DNA from: an uncultured Clostridia bacterium
GTDB lineage: Bacteria; Bacillota; Clostridia; UBA1381
Length of the DNA: 37,542 nt
Assembly: GCA_934454035.1 (NCBI GenBank)
Contig: CAKSFY010000009.1
Coordinates: 1 to 37,542 of the forward strand
Direction of reading: 5' to 3'
Position numbers and translations under genes: made by a program. The notes below the pieces were generated by a model. It had not been told where the DNA came from, did no database searches, and saw only the letters and a list, made by a program, of their open reading frames with translations. This document shows positions 15,472-23,772 of this stretch, piece by piece; position 1 is the stretch's first letter, and each line of letters opens with the position of its first letter.

Positions 15472-17705
15472 TATTTTCTTCTGTCCTTCCAGTTTTCTTT
15501 ATTGGTTTGTCTCGCACGGGCTATGGCAAGATTATTCTCCGGAACGGTATCGGTAATTGTAGAACCCGCAGCAGTATAACCGCCGTTTTCCACCTCTACC
15601 GGTGCAACGAGATTTGTGTTGCAGCCGATAAAGCAATCATCACCTATTTTAGTTCTGTACTTCTTTTTACCGTCATAGTTTACCGTCACTGTACCGCAGC
15701 CGAAGTTTACCCTCTTGCCGACATCGGAATCTCCCACATAGGTAAGATGGGATATTTTCGTTCCGTCGTCAATATTGGAATTTTTCAGCTCCACGAAATC
15801 ACCGACACGAACGGATTTTCCGACATGTGTATTCGGTCTGATATATGCAAACGGACCTACATGCGTGCCCTCATCAATTGTGCAATTCAAAAGCACCGAG
15901 CTTAAAATATCCACGTCGTCGGCTATTTTGCTGTCCGTTATCTGAGTATTTGAGCCGATAATACAGTTTTTGCCGATAACCGTTCCGCTTCTTAAAATTA
16001 CATTCGGATAAATAACCGTATCGCTGCCGATTATGACATTATCTTCTATGATAATTGTCTCTGGCAAAATCATTGTCACGCCGTTTCTCATATGCTCTTT
16101 GTTTATGCGCTCCTGCATGATTTTTTCAGCCTCGGCAAGCTGCACACGGTCGTTTATGCCTCTCAGCTCATCGGCGTTGCCTACCGGATATCCGCCTATC
16201 TTTTTGCCTTTTGAAAGTATTATCTCCAAAGTATCGGTAAGATAATACTCACCCTGAGCGTTGTTCGGCTTCAGTTCTTTCAAAGCCGCCAAAAGTGCGT
16301 CAGCTTCAAATATATACATGCCCGAATTAATTTCATTGATTGCCTGCTCCTCTGCCGAGGCATCCTTTTGCTCCACAATTTTTATAACGTTTCCGTCTTT
16401 GTCTCTTACTATTCTTCCGTATCCGAAAGGATTATCCAAAACCGCAGTTATAACAGTTGCCGCAGCAGCGCTTTCCTCATGCATTTTAACCGCTTTTTTT
16501 ACGGTTTCCGCCGAAACAAGCGGCAAATCCCCGTTTAAGACAACAACAGTTGTACCGTTCCTGCGAATGAAATCCTCTGCCTGCATAATTGCATGACCCG
16601 TTCCCTTTTGCTCTGCCTGAAGCGCATATTCGCAGTCCTCGCCCAAAGTTTCTTTTACCATATCTGCCTTGTGTCCGACAATAACGCAGGTTTTGCTGCT
16701 CCCTGCCTCATTTGCTGCTTTCATCACCCATGCAGCAAGCGGTTTTCCACATATTTTGTGAAGAACCTTTGGGGTTTCCGACTTCATTCTTGTACCCATT
16801 CCGGCAGCTAAAATCACACTTTGAAATTCTTTCATTTCCAATCTCGCCCTTTCCGCATCTTTAGTAATTTGTTTTTTTATATCCTCAATTCCGCCGAAGC
16901 GTTTTTCACCTCTCAGGAATTTATAAAAATCCACTTTAATCTCTTTCCCGTACAAATCGCCGTCAAAATCAAGGAGATGACTTTCTATTGTCCTTTCTTT
17001 TCCGCCGAATGTCGGGTTCTTACCTATATTTATAACACTTGCATATACTCTGCCGCCGATACAGGTCTTTCCTGCATACACTCCGTCCCGCGGAAGCGCT
17101 CTGCCCGATACGTCCCGGAGATTAGCGGTTTTGAATCCGATTTTTCTTCCGTTTTTAAACCCTTCCGCAACCGTTCCCGAAACCGAAAAGACATAACCGA
17201 GCATATTGTTTGCATCGCTTATCTTGCCTTCCGCCAGACATTTCTTTATTCTGCTTGAGGAAATCGGCTCTCCGTCCGCCTCCTCCGGCATACATATATT
17301 CACTTTTATACCGTTTTCTTTACCGAGATTTATGAGCTTCTTTGCATTGCCCTCCGCCATGTATCCGAAACGATAATTAAATCCTGCCGAAACGGCTTTA
17401 ACATTCAAATATGTTTTCAGAAAATCAACAAAATCCTCCGGTGACTTTCTTTTAAATCCTTCATCAAACTCGCATATATACACAAAGTCTACGCCCAAAG
17501 CTTCTATCAGCTTTATCCGCTCTGCTAATGTGGTCAGCGACTCCGATTTTTTTACATCTCCGGAAAAAAGCAGAACTCCGCTTTTATACCCCGTCCCGGT
17601 ACACCCGGCAATAACGCGCCTGTGTCCCAAATGCACTCCGTCAAAATAGCCGAGTGCGACGGAGGTTTCAAAGCCGAGCTTTTCGGGTGAATAATATATA
17701 TCCAT
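15471..17705 (-). CDS. Fused RibF riboflavin kinase/FAD synthetase - GlmU UDP-GlcNAc pyrophosphorylase
   Basis: One uninterrupted 744-residue frame holds two complete enzymes. Residues 1-290 are RibF. The FMN adenylyltransferase part has GYFDGVHLGHRR (19-30) and ISSSRIKKCLAEG (148-160); the riboflavin kinase part has GFKTANL (190-196), with Lys where Pro is usual, and NIGKNPTFGG. It makes FMN and FAD. Residues 291-744 are a full-length GlmU (454 residues). The uridyltransferase starts SVILAAGMGTRMKSETPKVLHK, and a left-handed beta-helix acetyltransferase ends with YDGKKKYRTKIGDDCF and CNTNLVAPV. It makes UDP-N-acetylglucosamine for cell wall. The junction has no spare linker. An internal ATG at 16835 (M291) could start GlmU alone, but its SD is weak (AAAGGG 12 nt away). 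It lies between truB and pth. Confidence 0.93.
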   Translation of the reverse strand: MDIYYSPEKLGFETSVALGYFDGVHLGHRRVIAGCTGTGYKSGVLLFSGDVKKSESLTTLAERIKLIEALGVDFVYICEFDEGFKRKSPEDFVDFLKTYLNVKAVSAGFNYRFGYMAEGNAKKLINLGKENGIKVNICMPEEADGEPISSSRIKKCLAEGKISDANNMLGYVFSVSGTVAEGFKNGRKIGFKTANLRDVSGRALPRDGVYAGKTCIGGRVYASVINIGKNPTFGGKERTIESHLLDFDGDLYGKEIKVDFYKFLRGEKRFGGIEDIKKQITKDAERARLEMKEFQSVILAAGMGTRMKSETPKVLHKICGKPLAAWVMKAANEAGSSKTCVIVGHKADMVKETLGEDCEYALQAEQKGTGHAIMQAEDFIRRNGTTVVVLNGDLPLVSAETVKKAVKMHEESAAAATVITAVLDNPFGYGRIVRDKDGNVIKIVEQKDASAEEQAINEINSGMYIFEADALLAALKELKPNNAQGEYYLTDTLEIILSKGKKIGGYPVGNADELRGINDRVQLAEAEKIMQERINKEHMRNGVTMILPETIIIEDNVIIGSDTVIYPNVILRSGTVIGKNCIIGSNTQITDSKIADDVDILSSVLLNCTIDEGTHVGPFAYIRPNTHVGKSVRVGDFVELKNSNIDDGTKISHLTYVGDSDVGKRVNFGCGTVTVNYDGKKKYRTKIGDDCFIGCNTNLVAPVEVENGGYTAAGSTITDTVPENNLAIARARQTNKENWKDRRK

Positions 17706-17722
17706 TCTTTATTCCTCTCAAT

Positions 17723-18604
17723 CTATTGCCAAAAGGATTTTTGCAGAATCAGCACACCGTCCGAATATTCGGACACTGCCAGGAAATCTCCGTCCGGCGA
17801 AAAAACTCTGTAGCATTTTCCCTCTGCAAGTCCGCTCTTTCTGATTCTGACGCCGTTTTTCACAAGCTCTGCCTGCTTAGACGACACAGTCACACTTTCA
17901 TAATCCGAAAAGAGTTCGGAAAGCGTAATCAGTTTTTTCTCAAGCTCTCCGTTTTTAAAGAGCTCAGCAATTTCCTCTTCGGTAAAGCTTTCATCTATTG
18001 TGAATCTGCCGCTTTTTGTTCTTGTCAGCTGATTCATATATGCGCCGCATCCCAATTGCGACCCTATATCCTCACACAAAGTTCTTATATAAGTCCCTTT
18101 TGAGCAGTCAACATCAATATCGGCTATGCCTTTTTGAGAATCAAAGTTCAGAAGCTCTATCCGTTTTATAAATACTTTTCTCTTTTCTCTCTCAACCGTT
18201 TTACCCTCACGGGCAAGCTCATAAAGTTTTTTGCCGTCCTTTTTTATGGCAGAAAACATTGGCGGAACCTGATAGATTTCGCCAATGAATTTCTTTATTG
18301 TATTTTCAAGCATATCTATTGTAACATAATCAAACGGCTGCTCGGTAAGAATTTCACCCTCTGCATCCAGCGTATCCGTAGTCATACCCAAAAGCAGCTG
18401 CGCTCTGTATGACTTATCCGACGCAGTCAGCATATCGGCGGCTTTGGTTGCCTTACCGATACAAACAGGCAAAACTCCTGTTGCCGCAGGGTCAAGCGTC
18501 CCGGTGTGCCCGACCTTTCTTATTCCGACGGTTTTTCTTATAAAACCGACCATATCGTGAGAAGTTTTCCCCCACGGTTTATTTATTACAATTACGCCGT
18601 CCAT
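17723..18604 (-). CDS. truB: tRNA pseudouridine-55 synthase TruB
   Basis: TruB makes pseudouridine 55 in the T-loop of tRNAs. It opens MDGVIVINKPWGKTSHD and has the catalytic-aspartate motif GHTGTLDPAATGVL with D38. YRAQLLLGMTTDTLDAEG and CSKGTYIRTLCEDIG are also typical of the family. The length is 293 residues, with a short PUA-like C-terminal region. Its SD AGGTGA lies inside the end of alaS, 4 nt upstream. TruB followed by ribF is the usual Firmicutes order, which supports reading the next gene's N-terminus as RibF. Confidence 0.97.
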   Translation of the reverse strand: MDGVIVINKPWGKTSHDMVGFIRKTVGIRKVGHTGTLDPAATGVLPVCIGKATKAADMLTASDKSYRAQLLLGMTTDTLDAEGEILTEQPFDYVTIDMLENTIKKFIGEIYQVPPMFSAIKKDGKKLYELAREGKTVEREKRKVFIKRIELLNFDSQKGIADIDVDCSKGTYIRTLCEDIGSQLGCGAYMNQLTRTKSGRFTIDESFTEEEIAELFKNGELEKKLITLSELFSDYESVTVSSKQAELVKNGVRIRKSGLAEGKCYRVFSPDGDFLAVSEYSDGVLILQKSFWQ

Positions 18605-18608
18605 CCGG

Positions 18609-21242
18609 TTACTTCACCTGCTGCTCAACTATCTTTTCAACAGCTGCAAGAGCTTCGTCTATTTTTGACGCATCCTTGCCGCCGCCCTGTGCCATATTCG
18701 GCTTGCCGCCGCCCGAGCCGCCGGCAAGCTTTGTCACTTCGCGGATTATATTTCCGGCGTGAACACCTTTTTTAACCGCTGCGTCGTCAGCCATTGCAAG
18801 GAACATGATTTTTCCGTCCGTATTGCTTGACAGAATAACTGCGCCGCAATCCAGTTTATCTTTGATTGTATCGCCCATTGCACGCAGGTCGGCAACGGAA
18901 AGTCCCTCTGTCTTTGAAATTACCAAATCAACTCCACCGACATTTTTTTTGCCGGACATAATGTCCTCTGCCTTGCCGCCGGCAAGCTTTGCTTTAACCG
19001 ATTCAAGATTTCTCTTAAGTTCTTTAATCTCAGCCATAACCGACTCCGCTTTTGTATCGAGCTCAGCTGCATTTGCTTTCAATGCTTCGGCTGTTTTTTC
19101 TATAAGCTTATCCTTTTCGTCTATATACTTAAGCACTCCCGAGCCTGTAACGGCTTCGATTCTTCTTGTACCTGCCGCAACTCCCGACTCTGACAGGATT
19201 TTGAAAAGTCCTGCCTGCGCCGTATTTTTCAGATGGCAGCCGCCGCAGAATTCCACCGAGTAATCGCCCATGCTTACAACTCTTACAACTTCGCCGTACT
19301 TTTCGCCGAATTGTGCGGTTGCCCCGAGTTTTTTTGCCTCATCTATAGGAAGTTCGCGGATAACAACCGGCATAGCCTCCATAATTGCATTGTTAACCCT
19401 TGCTTCAACCTCTTTGAGTTCCTCTTTTGTCATAGCCGAAAAATGTGAAAAGTCAAATCTCAGGTGTGTATCGCTGACATATGAGCCTGCCTGTGCAACA
19501 TGAGCTCCGAGCACCTCTTTAAGTGCCTTATGCAAAAGGTGTGTTGCCGAGTGGTTTCTTTCGATTGCGGTACGTCTCTTTGTGTCAACTGCAAGCTTAA
19601 CACTGTCGCCTGTGCGGATTTCGCCTTCAGTTACCTTAACTATATGTGCCGTCACTCCGCCGGACATTTTCTTTGTATCGGTTATCTCTGCTTTGCCCAA
19701 TTCCGAAACAATTGTTCCCGTATCTCCTATCTGACCGCCCATTTCTCCGTAAAACACTGTCTTGTCGGTCACGATAACGCCTTCTTCGCCTTCGCCGATT
19801 ACTTCTGTCAATTCTCCGTCCGTACCGATTGCGGTCACTTTTGCATCACATTCTGAATTTTCATATCCGATAAACTCGCTTGTAACACCCTTATCAAAAA
19901 TAAGCTGCTCATCGCTTGCCCAGCTTGAACCGTCTTTGCGTCTTGAACGCGCATTATCCTTTTGAATCTGCATTTCCTTTTTAAAGCCGTCTTCATCGGC
20001 AGTCATGCCCTTTTCTTCAAGAATATCCTGCGTCAAATCAATCGGGAAGCCGTATGTATCATACAGCTTAAAGGTCTTTTCGCCGTCCAATACGGTTTTA
20101 CCCTCTTTTTTAAGCTCTTCTATATAATCGCCCAAAATTGCAAGTCCCTTGTCAATCGTTGCGGCAAACCGTTCCTCTTCTATTTTTATTATCTTCTTTA
20201 TATATTCTCTTTTTTCTTCAAGCTCGGGATATGCAAACTCCGACTCGTCTATAACGGTATCGGCAATCTTATAAAGGAAATTGCCCTCTATTCCCAGGAG
20301 CTTGCCATGGCGTGCGGCACGTCTTAAAAGACGTCTTAAAACATAACCTCTTCCCTCATTTGACGGAATTACTCCGTCCGAAATCATCATAACCGTTGAA
20401 CGGATATGGTCTGTAATTACTCTCAGGGAAACATCCGTCTTTTCATTATCCTTATAGTGCACGCCTGCGGCTTCGCTTATTTTGCCCATTACCTTTTGAA
20501 CGGTGTCAACCTCAAACAGGTTATCAACGCCCTGCATAACTACCGCCAGACGTTCCAGTCCCATTCCCGTATCGATATTCGGGTGGTCAAGTCTGTTGTA
20601 GTTTCCGTCCTCATCCTTATCAAACTGCGTAAATACAAGATTCCAAACCTCCATAAATCTGTCGCAATCGCAGCCTAGCTTGCACTCGGGTTTTCCGCAG
20701 CCGTATGCTTCTCCCCTGTCAACATGGATTTCCGAGCAAGGTCCGCACGGACCTGTTCCATGCTCCCAGAAATTATCCTCTTTGCCCATTTTAACTACTC
20801 TTTCGGGGGCTACTCCGATTTCGTTTATCCAAATATCCTTTGCTTCATCATCATCTTCATAGACCGTAATCCACAAGTCCTCAACCGGGAAATGCATTAC
20901 CTGCGTCAAGAATTCCCATGCCCACGCTATTGCTTCATGCTTAAAATAATCTCCGAAAGAAAAGTTTCCGAGCATTTCGAAAAATGTTCCGTGACGGGCA
21001 GTTTTTCCGACTCTTTCAATATCCGGAGTTCTTATACACTTCTGACAGGTTGTGACGCGCTTTCTCGGAGGTGTTTCCGCTCCGGTGAACCACTTTTTCA
21101 TCGGCGCCATACCCGAATTTATCAAAAGCAAGCTGTTGTCATTGTGCGGTATAAGCGGAAAGCTTCCCAGTCTTAAGCAGCCCTTGCTTTCGAAAAAGCT
21201 TAAAAATGCCTCTCTTATTTCATTTACTCCCATTTTTTCCAT
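18609..21242 (-). CDS. alaS: Alanyl-tRNA synthetase AlaS
   Basis: AlaS attaches alanine to tRNA(Ala) and edits mischarged Ser/Gly. The class II core opens with EIREAFLSFFESKG and includes the TRFP-like motif region and GTGPCGPCSEIHVDRG. The editing domain holds the zinc-binding HSATHLLH (about 565) and CGGCHL (about 665), and a DHHA1-type C-Ala domain ends with GGSGGGKPNMAQGGG. The length of 877 is normal. AAAGGA lies about 14 nt before ATG 21242; ATG 21233 is the alternative. The 26-nt gap after fakA leaves no room for a T-box leader. Confidence 0.97.
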   Translation of the reverse strand: MEKMGVNEIREAFLSFFESKGCLRLGSFPLIPHNDNSLLLINSGMAPMKKWFTGAETPPRKRVTTCQKCIRTPDIERVGKTARHGTFFEMLGNFSFGDYFKHEAIAWAWEFLTQVMHFPVEDLWITVYEDDDEAKDIWINEIGVAPERVVKMGKEDNFWEHGTGPCGPCSEIHVDRGEAYGCGKPECKLGCDCDRFMEVWNLVFTQFDKDEDGNYNRLDHPNIDTGMGLERLAVVMQGVDNLFEVDTVQKVMGKISEAAGVHYKDNEKTDVSLRVITDHIRSTVMMISDGVIPSNEGRGYVLRRLLRRAARHGKLLGIEGNFLYKIADTVIDESEFAYPELEEKREYIKKIIKIEEERFAATIDKGLAILGDYIEELKKEGKTVLDGEKTFKLYDTYGFPIDLTQDILEEKGMTADEDGFKKEMQIQKDNARSRRKDGSSWASDEQLIFDKGVTSEFIGYENSECDAKVTAIGTDGELTEVIGEGEEGVIVTDKTVFYGEMGGQIGDTGTIVSELGKAEITDTKKMSGGVTAHIVKVTEGEIRTGDSVKLAVDTKRRTAIERNHSATHLLHKALKEVLGAHVAQAGSYVSDTHLRFDFSHFSAMTKEELKEVEARVNNAIMEAMPVVIRELPIDEAKKLGATAQFGEKYGEVVRVVSMGDYSVEFCGGCHLKNTAQAGLFKILSESGVAAGTRRIEAVTGSGVLKYIDEKDKLIEKTAEALKANAAELDTKAESVMAEIKELKRNLESVKAKLAGGKAEDIMSGKKNVGGVDLVISKTEGLSVADLRAMGDTIKDKLDCGAVILSSNTDGKIMFLAMADDAAVKKGVHAGNIIREVTKLAGGSGGGKPNMAQGGGKDASKIDEALAAVEKIVEQQVK

Positions 21243-21268
21243 TGTAATTTATCTTTCCTTTCAAATGA

Positions 21269-22882
21269 TTATTCCACTGATATGATATAGTAATAAAGCG
21301 GCTGACCTCCGTACTTGACAGCAATTTCCAGTTCTGGATATTTATCTTCAAGCTCCGAAGCCAAAGTCTCTGCCTCCGTTTCATCGGTATCCGCACCATA
21401 GTATATATTCAAAAATTCACTGTCATCATCAAGCAGCATTTCAGCCACATTCTTCATTACGGTACCGGCATTGTCACCTGTTGTCTGTATTTTGCCGCCG
21501 CAAAGTCCCAAAATGTCGCCCTCTTTAATATTGATTCCGTCCATTTCGGTATCACGGACAGCAAATGTTATTTGTCCGACTTTAACGTCTTTCATTGCCG
21601 AAAGCATTTTTTTCTCATTTTCTTCCCGTGTTTTATTTGCGTTATACGCAAGCATTGCACTTATACATTCCGGGATACTTTTTGTCGGCATAACCACAAC
21701 GCTGCACTCTGCCAAATCTCTTGCCGACTCTGCCGCAAGAATTATATTTTTATTGTTCGGGAATACAAAAACACACTCCGCATTTACTTTTTTAACCGCG
21801 TTTAAAATATCCTCCGTGCTCGGATTCATTGTCTGACCGCCCTCAATTATATAATTGATTCCGGCATCCTTTAATATTTTTGAAAGTCCGTCGCCTGCGC
21901 AAACACCTATAAATGCCGTCGGCTTTTTGGGTTCTTCAAATTTAATCAGACTTTGATGCTGATGCTTCATATTGTCTATTTTGATATTTATCAACGTTCC
22001 TATCTTTACGGCTTTTTCAAGTACATAGCCCGGATTATTTGTATGAATATGCACCTTAACAATATCGACGTCATCAATAACAAGCATACAGTCGCCCTTT
22101 GTTTCTATCGAGTGCCTGAATGCGAGCACATCTGCCGATTCGCTTGCCTTTTCAATGATGAACTCGGTGCAATACATATATTTAATATTGTTTGTGTCAA
22201 TGGTCTGCTGCGCCTCAGATGTCTTTTCTTCTCTTTGTTCGTTGGTTTTTTCAGCTTTTACGATTTCTCCGCTTTTGAGATAGCAAAGAGCTCCCTCAAG
22301 AAAATACACCCAACCCTGACCGCCGGCATCAACAACGCCTGCTTTTTTCAGTGCCGGAAGCATCTCCGGAGTTTTGGCAAGGGTTTTATTGCCCCTGTCC
22401 ACCGCCTTTTCCAAAACAGTTTCCAAATCATCGCACTCGGCGGCTTTTGCAACGGCGCACTCGGCAATCTCACGTGCAACCGTCAGTATTGTACCCTCTG
22501 TCGGATTCATTACGGCTTTATATGCCGCGTCCGAACCAACCTTGACCGCATTTGCAAATTCCTTTACGGTGAGCTGCTGTTTTCCTTTTACATCTTTTGA
22601 AATTCCTCTGAAAAACTGCGACAAAATTACGCCCGAATTACCTCTTGCTCCGCGAAGCGTCGCAAAACTCATAGTATCCGCTATCTTTGTTGCCGAAGCG
22701 GAAACCATTTCCTCCAAAGCCTTAGCCATAGCTGCCGCCGTCATGGACATATTTGTACCGGTGTCTCCGTCGGGAACCGGGAATACGTTCAAATCATTTA
22801 CATGCTGTTTATTATTATATAAATTGTTCGCACCCGAAATCATCATTTGCGCGAGCAATCTTCCGTCAATTAACGTACTAAT
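21269..22882 (-). CDS. fakA: DAK2/DegV-type fatty acid kinase FakA (YloV), probable AUU start
   Basis: This YloV/FakA-family protein is the kinase subunit that phosphorylates FakB-bound fatty acids in Firmicutes. The DhaL (DAK2) domain shows NVFPVPDGDTGTN with the Mg-binding aspartates, followed by the GARGNSGVILSQ motif. A central linker and a DegV-like C-terminal domain end with GGQPLYYYIISVE. Starting at TTG 22858 gives 529 residues but loses the conserved N-terminal IDG-L--M helix and has no SD. The frame stays open upstream to an ideal AGGAGG (22891-22896), and 8 nt after it the only in-frame codon is ATT (22882), which gives the expected start STLIDGRLLAQMM. I therefore annotate an AUU start (537 residues). 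It follows asp23 as in yloU-yloV. Confidence 0.9.
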   Translation of the reverse strand: MSTLIDGRLLAQMMISGANNLYNNKQHVNDLNVFPVPDGDTGTNMSMTAAAMAKALEEMVSASATKIADTMSFATLRGARGNSGVILSQFFRGISKDVKGKQQLTVKEFANAVKVGSDAAYKAVMNPTEGTILTVAREIAECAVAKAAECDDLETVLEKAVDRGNKTLAKTPEMLPALKKAGVVDAGGQGWVYFLEGALCYLKSGEIVKAEKTNEQREEKTSEAQQTIDTNNIKYMYCTEFIIEKASESADVLAFRHSIETKGDCMLVIDDVDIVKVHIHTNNPGYVLEKAVKIGTLINIKIDNMKHQHQSLIKFEEPKKPTAFIGVCAGDGLSKILKDAGINYIIEGGQTMNPSTEDILNAVKKVNAECVFVFPNNKNIILAAESARDLAECSVVVMPTKSIPECISAMLAYNANKTREENEKKMLSAMKDVKVGQITFAVRDTEMDGINIKEGDILGLCGGKIQTTGDNAGTVMKNVAEMLLDDDSEFLNIYYGADTDETEAETLASELEDKYPELEIAVKYGGQPLYYYIISVE

Positions 22883-22895
22883 GACAATCTCCTCC

Positions 22896-23246
22896 TTATA
22901 TGCGTACCGATTCTACCATGACATTTATCTTGTTTACTTTAAGACCGGTGTTATGCTCAAGCTTATATCTGACATTGTTTATTATACTGTCACAAATTGC
23001 ATTTATATTCACTCCGTATTCCACGATAATGCTCATAGTAATTATTATTCCGTTGTCCTGAGTCGAAACCTGTATTCCTTTTGAAATATTTTCCATTTTT
23101 AAAAGGCTTACTATTCCGTCCTTTTTGCTTTTTGAAGCCATGCCGACAACGCCGTAGCATTTTGTCGCGACTGCGCCGGCTATTGACGCTATTACATTAT
23201 TATCAATTGAAATTTCACCCAAATCGCTGTTAATCATTATAGCCAT
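22896..23246 (-). CDS. Asp23/Gls24-family protein (YloU)
   Basis: This 116-residue cytoplasmic protein has the Asp23 fold: GEISIDNNVIASIAGAVATKCYGVVGM, then a two-stranded region (GIIITMSIIVEYGVNINAI), and the closing VNKINVMVESVRI. Family members are small alkaline-shock or envelope-stress-associated proteins whose exact role is unclear. The stop codon TAA overlaps the SD of fakA, suggesting tight translational coupling. An AGGTG site precedes ATG 23246. A candidate promoter lies at 23290-23318. Confidence 0.92.
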   Translation of the reverse strand: MAIMINSDLGEISIDNNVIASIAGAVATKCYGVVGMASKSKKDGIVSLLKMENISKGIQVSTQDNGIIITMSIIVEYGVNINAICDSIINNVRYKLEHNTGLKVNKINVMVESVRI

Positions 23247-23289
23247 TAATTTGCACCTATCCTTTCCAAAACATATTACAGTTATTTCT

Positions 23290-23318
23290 ATTTTACTATA
23301 TTTTATCCGATTAGTCCA
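23290..23318 (-). promoter_or_regulatory. Candidate promoter of the asp23-fakA operon
   Basis: On the minus strand TGGACT (complement of 23313-23318), a 17-nt spacer and TAAAAT (complement of 23290-23295) form a moderate sigma-A site, about 45 nt upstream of asp23. The rest of the 23247-23481 gap is A/T-rich and otherwise holds only the terminator at 23398-23447. Confidence 0.4.
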
Positions 23319-23397
23319 TAGTTATTTGAAAAATAAGTTAAAAATTTTTATTTTTTTAAAAAAATTATATAAATTATTGTTCAATTTTTCACCGGAT

Positions 23398-23447
23398 AAA
23401 AAAAGATGTGAAAATATCTGCCTGAGACGGCAAATCTTTTTCACATC
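23398..23447 (-). terminator. Terminator of the pdxK-XRE operon
   Basis: GATGTGAAAA (23405-23414) pairs with TTTTCACATC (23438-23447), with a further GCC/GGC inner stem around a short loop. Read on the minus strand, the hairpin is followed by seven Ts (complement of 23398-23404), a good intrinsic terminator 35-80 nt past the XRE stop. Confidence 0.8.
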
Positions 23448-23481
23448 TCATATTTGGAAATCGCATAGATAACATTTCTTT

Positions 23482-23769
23482 TTACATACTTACCCTAAGT
23501 TCTTCATTGCACATATACCTGTTTCTGCCCTCCGAAAGCCCCAGAAGATAATCGATTGTTACATCAAAATACTCTGCAAGCATAGCCAAATGAGTCACCT
23601 TCGGGATTCTGCAGCCTGCTTCCCACGAAGCGATCGTACTTCGGGGAATGTCAAGCTCCTCTGCCAGATCCTCCTGTGAAAGATTGTTTTCCCTCCTGAG
23701 TTCGGCCAAACGCATTCTTAAATCAAACATATTTTTACTTACATTTCCAAATAAACTTATTTTAGTCAT
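23482..23769 (-). CDS. Small XRE-family helix-turn-helix protein
   Basis: This 95-residue protein has a Cro/C1-type helix-turn-helix at about 16-77, with LRMRLAELRRENNLSQEDLAEELDIPRSTIASWE as its diagnostic core (shown here in part: NLSQEDLAEELDIPRSTIAS). A ~15-residue tail follows. It starts 3 nt after the pyridoxal kinase stop, with AAGGA 8 nt before ATG 23769, so the two are co-transcribed from the kinase promoter. It may regulate its own operon or act elsewhere; no operator is recognised. Confidence 0.85.
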   Translation of the reverse strand: MTKISLFGNVSKNMFDLRMRLAELRRENNLSQEDLAEELDIPRSTIASWEAGCRIPKVTHLAMLAEYFDVTIDYLLGLSEGRNRYMCNEELRVSM

Positions 23770-23772
23770 TGA

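Noticed and set aside
16820..16850. Possible frameshift or lost stop as an annotation artefact at the ribF/glmU junction
   Set aside because: Both halves are full length and in one frame with no overlap or gap, and codon usage is normal through the junction. Sequencing error cannot be excluded, so it is kept as a finding with a check.
21243..21268. T-box leader for alaS or FMN riboswitch for ribF
   Set aside because: The gaps upstream (26 nt for alaS, 17 nt for ribF) are far too short for either RNA element, and both genes sit inside an operon.
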